This document shows, in pieces, positions 59,218 through 64,000 of a stretch of 64,000 bases of DNA. The DNA comes from Spirochaetaceae bacterium (GTDB lineage Bacteria; Spirochaetota; Spirochaetia; Treponematales; Rectinemataceae). The translations under genes and the position numbers were made by a program. The notes beneath the pieces are model-generated. The model was not told where the DNA came from. It saw nothing but the letters and a program-made list of their open reading frames with translations, and searched no databases. Numbering within the stretch: position 1 is the first letter of the stretch; each line of letters begins with the position of its first letter. The stretch is from NCBI GenBank assembly GCA_025358255.1, contig JANYKC010000095.1:124001-188000 (forward strand), given 5' to 3'.

Positions 59218-62132
59218 CGCTCCACTTCACCCTCAACGGCCGCGCCACGACCTGGCAAGTCGAACCCGGCATGAGCCTCCGCGACCTCCTGCGGAGCAAG
59301 GGCATCGTCTCGGTGCGCAACGGCTGCGATGGCGAAGGCTCCTGCGGCCTTTGCTCCGTCATCCTTGACGGCAAGACGGTCAACTCCTGCCAGGTCCTCG
59401 CCCCCCAGGCAGAAGGCGTCGAGGCCTTCACGGTCGAGTTTTTCTCGCGCGACCGCGGACTCTCGGTCGTCCAGCAGGCCCTCATCGAGTCGGGCTGCGT
59501 CCAGTGCGGCTATTGCACGCCTGCCGTCACCCTGGCCCTCCACAAGCTCCTTGACCGGAAAAGCGAGCCCGGCCGCGCCGACATCGAGGACGCCCTGTCC
59601 GGAATCCTGTGCCGCTGCACGGGCTACGAGCAGTTCTTCGACGCGGCCCACCTCGCGGCGGCGCGGCTCAAGGATCCCGAACATGTGGCCCACCCCGCCC
59701 CCGAATTCCGTGACGACCTCCGCCATGTGGGCAAGTGCCGCGAGAAGGTGGACGCGCCGGCCCTGGCCCGCGGGGAGCGGGCCTATGTCGAGGACCGCGT
59801 CCCGGAGGACGCCCTCGTACTCAAGCTCTTCGCCTCCCCCCACGCCAGGGCCTGCATCAAGCGCATCGACACGACGAAGGCCGAGTCGATGAGCGGCGTC
59901 CATGCCGTCCTCACCTACCTGAACACCCCCTCACGGGTCTACACGACGGCCGGCCAGGGTTTCCCCGAGCCCTCCCCCTATGACGGGCGCATGTTCTCCC
60001 GTGTCATGAGATTCGCCGGCGACCGCGTGGCCGCCGTCCTCGCCGAGACGGAGGCTGAGGCGCTGGCCGCCATCGCGGCCATCGACGTGGAATTCGAGGT
60101 GCTGAAGCCCATCCTCACGATCGAGGAGGCCTCGGCCCCCGGCGCCTCGCCGGTCCATGCGGGACAGGTCAGCTATGTCGCGGGTTCCGCGCCAGAAGGC
60201 CGCCTGACCACGGGCGATCCCACGGTATACGGTGGCGAGGACGATCCCGTCATCTACCAGTTCCCCATCGGCGGGGATCCCTCGCACAACCTCGCGGCCA
60301 GCACGGCCGGGGGGATAGGCGACATCGCCAAGGGCTTCGCGGAGGCCGAGGTCACCATCGAGCGCGAGTACTACGCGAGGCGGGTCCACTGCACGCCCCT
60401 TGAGCCCCACGTGGTCCTCACGCGCATGGAGAACAGCCGCCTCGTGATCCACGCCTCCACCCAGGTGCCCTGGCACCTTCGCCGCATCGTGGCCACGGCC
60501 ATCGGCGCGCCGGAGAACAAGGTGCGGGTCATCAAGGAACGCGTAGGCGGCGGCTTCGGCGCCAAGCAGGACCTCTGCCTCGAGGACATCGCCGGCTGGC
60601 TGACCTGGACGACGGGCAAGACGGTCTTCTTCCGCTACACGCGCGAGGAGGAGTTCATCTCGGCGCGCACAAGGCACCCGATGAAGATCGCGGTCAAGCT
60701 GGGCGCCAAGCGCGACGGCAAGCTCACGGCCATCGAGTTCAAGGTCAGGGCCGACACCGGCGCCTATGGCCAGCACGCCCTCACGGTGCCCATGAACGCC
60801 TGCTCCAAGAGCCTTCCCCTCATCCTCTGCGACAACGTCCATTTCGATGTCCGTACCTATTACACCAATCTCCCGGCCTCCGGCGCCTACCAGGGCTACG
60901 GGGCTCCCCAGGGCTCCTTCGCCCTCCAGACCGCCCTCGCCGAGCTGGCCGCCGAGCTCGGCATGGACCAGCTGGACCTCCTTGAGAGGAACCGCGTGCG
61001 CTCCGGCAGCCGCATCGAGATCCTGCGCAGCCTTGGCGAGGGTCGGGCCGGCGCGGCCGTGACCCTTGGCGAATGCGGCCTGGGCGACATGATCGAAGGC
61101 GGGCGCAAGTCCATGGCTTGGGGAAAACACGAGGCGGCCTCGGACCCGGAGTGGAGGCTCGGCCCGGAATGGAAACTGGGCCCCGAGTGGAAGCTCGGGA
61201 AGGGCGCGGTGATAATCCAGCAGGGCTCGGGCCTCCCCGGCCTCGACGCCGCGAACGCCCTCGTGCGCCTCCAGACCGACGGCTCCTTCATGCTCCTCTC
61301 CGGCGGCTCCGACCTCGGGACGGGCCTCGACACCCTCACGGTGAAGATAGTGGCGGAGGTCATGAAGGTCGATCCCAAGGACGTGGCTGTCCTCTCAGGC
61401 GACACGGACGCGACGCCCTTCGACAAAGGCGCCTACGCCTCGTCGGGGACCTTCTTCTCGGGCAACGCCGCCAAGCTCGCGGCCGAGGACCTCATGAAGA
61501 GGATCCTTGCCGTGGCCGCTGGCCTCCTCGAGGAGAGCGCGGCCGACCTGCGGGTCCTCCCTGGCGGGACGATAGCGGGCAAGCTCGGGAAAACGACCAG
61601 TTACCATGAGATCGCCCACCGCACCTCCTCGGGCGAGGGCCCCGGCGAGCTGTGCGGCATCGGGAGCTTCAAGACGGAGCACGCGGCCTTCCCCTACGGC
61701 GCCCACTTCGCGCAAGTCGCGGTCAACGGGCGGACGGGCGACGTGGTGCTCAAGCGCTACCACGTCTTCCAGGATTGCGGCACCCCCATCAATCCGGAGC
61801 TGGCCATGGGGCAGATCTATGGCGGCGTGATGAAAGCGGTGGGCCACTCACTTTACGAGGAGATGCTCTTCGACGCCGAGGGGCATTGCGCGAATCCGAA
61901 TTTCCTCGACTACAAGATCCCGGGCATCAGGGAGATACCCGGGGACTTCAAGGTCGTGTTCGTGCCGGTCGAGGACCCTGTGGGACCCTACGGCGGGAAA
62001 TCGATATCGGAGATCGCCCTCAACGGCGCGGCGCCGGCCATCGCCATCGCCATCCACGACGCCTGCGGGGCATGGGTGAGGGAATGGCCCTTCACGCCGG
62101 AGCGCGTCCTTCGCGCACTCGGCAAGCTATAG
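59214..62132 (+). CDS. xdhD: XdhD-like fused [2Fe-2S]/molybdenum hydroxylase
   Basis: A 972-aa fusion of a two-cluster [2Fe-2S] domain (C38, C44, C47, C59; then CVQCGYCTPA and CRCTGYEQF) to a complete molybdopterin domain. The cofactor loop is RVGGGFGAKQD and the catalytic glutamate is E933 in KSISEIALNG, where GE is SE. With the YgfM-like flavin subunit it forms a second xanthine-dehydrogenase-type enzyme. A short triplication EW(R/K)LGP at 61147-61200 interrupts the Mo domain. Cluster genes of this type are linked elsewhere to selenium-dependent hydroxylases; no selenium-maturation gene is seen here. Confidence 0.88.
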   Translation: MTLHFTLNGRATTWQVEPGMSLRDLLRSKGIVSVRNGCDGEGSCGLCSVILDGKTVNSCQVLAPQAEGVEAFTVEFFSRDRGLSVVQQALIESGCVQCGYCTPAVTLALHKLLDRKSEPGRADIEDALSGILCRCTGYEQFFDAAHLAAARLKDPEHVAHPAPEFRDDLRHVGKCREKVDAPALARGERAYVEDRVPEDALVLKLFASPHARACIKRIDTTKAESMSGVHAVLTYLNTPSRVYTTAGQGFPEPSPYDGRMFSRVMRFAGDRVAAVLAETEAEALAAIAAIDVEFEVLKPILTIEEASAPGASPVHAGQVSYVAGSAPEGRLTTGDPTVYGGEDDPVIYQFPIGGDPSHNLAASTAGGIGDIAKGFAEAEVTIEREYYARRVHCTPLEPHVVLTRMENSRLVIHASTQVPWHLRRIVATAIGAPENKVRVIKERVGGGFGAKQDLCLEDIAGWLTWTTGKTVFFRYTREEEFISARTRHPMKIAVKLGAKRDGKLTAIEFKVRADTGAYGQHALTVPMNACSKSLPLILCDNVHFDVRTYYTNLPASGAYQGYGAPQGSFALQTALAELAAELGMDQLDLLERNRVRSGSRIEILRSLGEGRAGAAVTLGECGLGDMIEGGRKSMAWGKHEAASDPEWRLGPEWKLGPEWKLGKGAVIIQQGSGLPGLDAANALVRLQTDGSFMLLSGGSDLGTGLDTLTVKIVAEVMKVDPKDVAVLSGDTDATPFDKGAYASSGTFFSGNAAKLAAEDLMKRILAVAAGLLEESAADLRVLPGGTIAGKLGKTTSYHEIAHRTSSGEGPGELCGIGSFKTEHAAFPYGAHFAQVAVNGRTGDVVLKRYHVFQDCGTPINPELAMGQIYGGVMKAVGHSLYEEMLFDAEGHCANPNFLDYKIPGIREIPGDFKVVFVPVEDPVGPYGGKSISEIALNGAAPAIAIAIHDACGAWVREWPFTPERVLRALGKL

Positions 62133-62209
62133 ACTGCAGAGACGGATCGGACTTGATCCAGGGGCCGCTTTGGGCGGTTCCGCATATCACGCGAAAAGCG
62201 GAGGAAACG

Positions 62210-63406
62210 ATGAACGAGAAGGAAATACAGAAGACCATCGAGGCGCTCAAGGGCAAGTCCATCGACATGTTCGGCAAGGACTTCCTCCTTACCTGGGAAA
62301 AAAGCCGTGATGAGCTTGACGCCACCTTCATCGTGGCCTCGGCCCTCCGCGCCCTCCGCGAGGCCAACGTCTCCACGAAGATCTGGGAGACCGGCATTGC
62401 GGTGTCCAACTTCCGCGACAACTCCACGCGGACCCGTTTCTCCTACGCCTCGGCTTGCGACCTCCTGGGCCTCTACGTCCAGGACCTGGACGAGGGCAAG
62501 AGCCAGATCGCCCATGGCGAGACGGTGCGCGAGACGGCGAACATGATCTCCTTCCTCACCGAGGCGATCGGCATCCGCGACGACATGTACCTGGGCGAAG
62601 GCGACACCTACCAGCGCGAGGTGGCCAAGTCGCTTGACGAAGGCGTCAAGGCCGGCGTGCTTCCTGCCCGCCCCGCCGTCATCAACCTCCAGTCCGACAT
62701 CGACCACCCCACGCAGGCCATGGCCGACTTCCTCCACCTGGCCGACCACTTCGGGGGCCTGGACCAGCTCAAGGGCAAGAAGATCGCAATGACCTGGGCC
62801 TATTCGCCCTCCTACGGCAAGCCCCTCTCCGTCCCCCAGGGCATCATAGGACTGGCGACCCGCTTTGGCATGGACGTGGCCCTTGCCCACCCCGAAGGCT
62901 ATGACCTCATCCCCGAGGTCGTGGCCCTCTCGAAGAAGCAGGCCACGGCGTCCGGCGGCAAGTTCTCCCACTCGAACTCGATGGACGAGGCCTTCAAGAA
63001 CGCCGACATCGTCTACCCGAAGAGCTGGGCGCCCTACGACGTGATGCAGCAGCGCGTCCCCCTCCTCCATGCCAACGACAGCGCCGGCCTCAAGGACCTC
63101 GAGAAGAAGTGCCTCGAGAACAACGCGAAGTTCAAGGCCTGGGAGTGCACCGAGGAGAAGATGAAGCTCACCAAGGGGGGAAAAGCGCTCTATATGCATT
63201 GCCTCCCCGCCGACATCACCGACGTGTCCTGCAAGGCCGGAGAGGTCGCCGCGACGGTATTCGACCGCTACCGGGACGCGACCTATCTCGAGGCAAGCTA
63301 CAAGCCCTACATCATCGCGGCGATGATACTCCTGTGCAAGGCAAAGGACCCGGCCGGCCTCCTCAAGGACTTGATGAAGCGCGGCACGAAGCGCTCGATG
63401 ATCTGA
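62210..63406 (+). CDS. ygeW: YgeW-type carbamoyltransferase
   Basis: A 398-aa protein of the aspartate/ornithine carbamoyltransferase superfamily. The carbamoyl phosphate loop is FRDNSTRTRFSYA (S72-T-R-T75), with SDIDHPTQAMADFLHL and the late MHCLPADI block. YgeW is the knotted, unknown-substrate transcarbamylase of purine clusters; phosphorolysis of a carbamoyl product would yield carbamoyl phosphate for ATP formation. No carbamate kinase gene follows within the window. GGAGG lies 5 nt before ATG 62210. Last gene of the operon; a terminator follows. Confidence 0.92.
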   Translation: MNEKEIQKTIEALKGKSIDMFGKDFLLTWEKSRDELDATFIVASALRALREANVSTKIWETGIAVSNFRDNSTRTRFSYASACDLLGLYVQDLDEGKSQIAHGETVRETANMISFLTEAIGIRDDMYLGEGDTYQREVAKSLDEGVKAGVLPARPAVINLQSDIDHPTQAMADFLHLADHFGGLDQLKGKKIAMTWAYSPSYGKPLSVPQGIIGLATRFGMDVALAHPEGYDLIPEVVALSKKQATASGGKFSHSNSMDEAFKNADIVYPKSWAPYDVMQQRVPLLHANDSAGLKDLEKKCLENNAKFKAWECTEEKMKLTKGGKALYMHCLPADITDVSCKAGEVAATVFDRYRDATYLEASYKPYIIAAMILLCKAKDPAGLLKDLMKRGTKRSMI

Positions 63407-63443
63407 TCCCCGTCCAGCAGGCGACGGTCCTTCGGGCTTATAC

Positions 63444-63483
63444 GCGCCGCCTTCGGGTCTCCGACAGGCGGCGCTTTTGTTTT
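63444..63483 (+). terminator. Terminator of the purine-degradation operon
   Basis: GCGCCGCCT (63444-63452) and AGGCGGCGC (63466-63474), 13-nt loop, then TTTTGTTTT. Confidence 0.88.
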
Positions 63484-63508
63484 CCCCCTACAGGTGACGG
63501 GCTGGCGG

Positions 63509-64000
63509 CTATTCGAGACCCAGGAAGGCCGCGATGGCTTCGCTGATGGCGGTGTTTTCCACGATCCGCGTCCCCGCCCTCCCCTGGCCGACATAGAGAG
63601 CGGAGGCTTCCTCGGCGGCGGTATCCCGCGCGCACAGGGATACCGGCTCGTTTGAGTGGCCAGTAGCCAGATAGGACGCCGAACCCGAGGCGAAATCTAA
63701 GGTCCCGCCACCCTGCGATGCGGGCAGGGCTCCCTTTTCCATGCAGGTGGACGACGCGAAGCGAAGGAAGCCCTTCGCATGGTCCGCGGTGACGATGGGC
63801 AGGCTGATGTCCCAGTCGATGTCGCCCTGCTCCGCGACGAGGAGGACGGCGAGCGGTACGGCCTGGCGCGCCGATCCTGACCATCGCATCCTTGCAGCAT
63901 AGACCGTTTCGTGCGTCGCCGCTCGCCAAGAGGGCGATGGCCTTGCCTCTAAGCGGCTCTCGATCCGGAGCAGGGAGCCTTCCCCTGACTTGCAGAAGGA
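63509..64000 (-). CDS. Unknown protein, C-terminal part (runs off the window)
   Basis: The frame is open without a stop from 63509 to the right edge, giving at least 163 residues; the true start is outside. Visible features: RMRWSGSARQAVPLAVLLVA, QGDIDWDISLPIVTADHAKG and a small-residue-rich C-terminus with GGGTLDFASGSASYLATGHS. Internal ATGs (for example 63889) are not needed. I recognise no family and no membrane segment. It is convergent with ygeW and separated from it by a terminator. The coding call rests on frame length and codon composition only. Confidence 0.45.
   Translation of the reverse strand, partial: SFCKSGEGSLLRIESRLEARPSPSWRAATHETVYAARMRWSGSARQAVPLAVLLVAEQGDIDWDISLPIVTADHAKGFLRFASSTCMEKGALPASQGGGTLDFASGSASYLATGHSNEPVSLCARDTAAEEASALYVGQGRAGTRIVENTAISEAIAAFLGLE

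Overview
Taxon and composition. The window is GC-rich (roughly 65% by eye) and densely coded. It looks like an anaerobic or facultative, flagellated bacterium, most likely a spirochaete of the Treponematales. This is inferred from the mix of fliS/flgN-type flagellar chaperones, a BMP-family purine/nucleoside ABC transporter, an NqrBCDEF-type sodium pump, a tungsten/molybdenum aldehyde:ferredoxin oxidoreductase, an oxygen-independent purine-degradation cluster and a ParC with a histone-like Lys/Ala tail. No 16S rRNA gene is present, so the taxon is not proven.

Layout. 1-3.9 kb: peroxiredoxin (partial), M48 peptidase, YkvA-like membrane protein, MFS exporter and a small cytosolic protein. 3.6-9.2 kb: an aldehyde:ferredoxin oxidoreductase operon (MoaD-like protein, AOR, 2x[4Fe-4S] ferredoxin, DUF362 membrane protein) read leftward from a divergent TetR regulator, with two operator-like palindromes between them. 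9.3-11.3 kb: a decayed PAS/HisKA_2 sensor kinase and a D-cysteine desulfhydrase-like enzyme. 11.7-14.8 kb: a ~3 kb decayed integrative element at a tRNA-Asn gene. It has att-like direct repeats, an integrase N-terminal fragment, an IS3 remnant and an apparently complete hipBA module with well-formed promoter and operators. 14.9-23.1 kb (leftward): parC, parE, coaX and an ECF vitamin transporter (S, T and a fused A1A2 ATPase). 23.4-27.7 kb (rightward): nqrB-C-D-E-F plus an unknown 150-aa protein, with no nqrA. 28-29.9 kb (leftward): psuK-psuG for pseudouridine breakdown. 30-35 kb: DnaJ-like protein, fliS, flgN-like, polA, coaE. 35.1-40.3 kb: BMP-family purine/nucleoside ABC transporter. 40.6-41.4 kb: SPOR-domain protein. 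41.5-63.5 kb: a 22-kb purine-catabolism operon.

How the parts fit. The right-hand 28 kb reads as one purine salvage-to-fermentation programme. The BMP transporter imports purine nucleosides or bases. Adenine deaminase and two SsnA/8-oxoguanine-deaminase-like amidohydrolases deaminate the ring. Two different xanthine-dehydrogenase-type molybdoenzymes (XdhA/B-like, and YgfM/XdhD-like) with the YgfK iron-sulfur flavoprotein do the redox chemistry. A cyclic amidohydrolase, the M20 peptidase YgeY, two PLP enzymes and the carbamoyltransferase YgeW process the opened ring. Genes in this run mostly overlap by 4 nt (ATGA), implying translational coupling. The transporter and the catabolic operon each start from a promoter with the same TTGTCC -35 hexamer.

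Most unusual items: the tRNA-Asn element reduced to hipBA, the nqrA-less Nqr operon, a palindromic element carried in frame inside a PLP-enzyme gene, and several elaborately folded intergenic regions.
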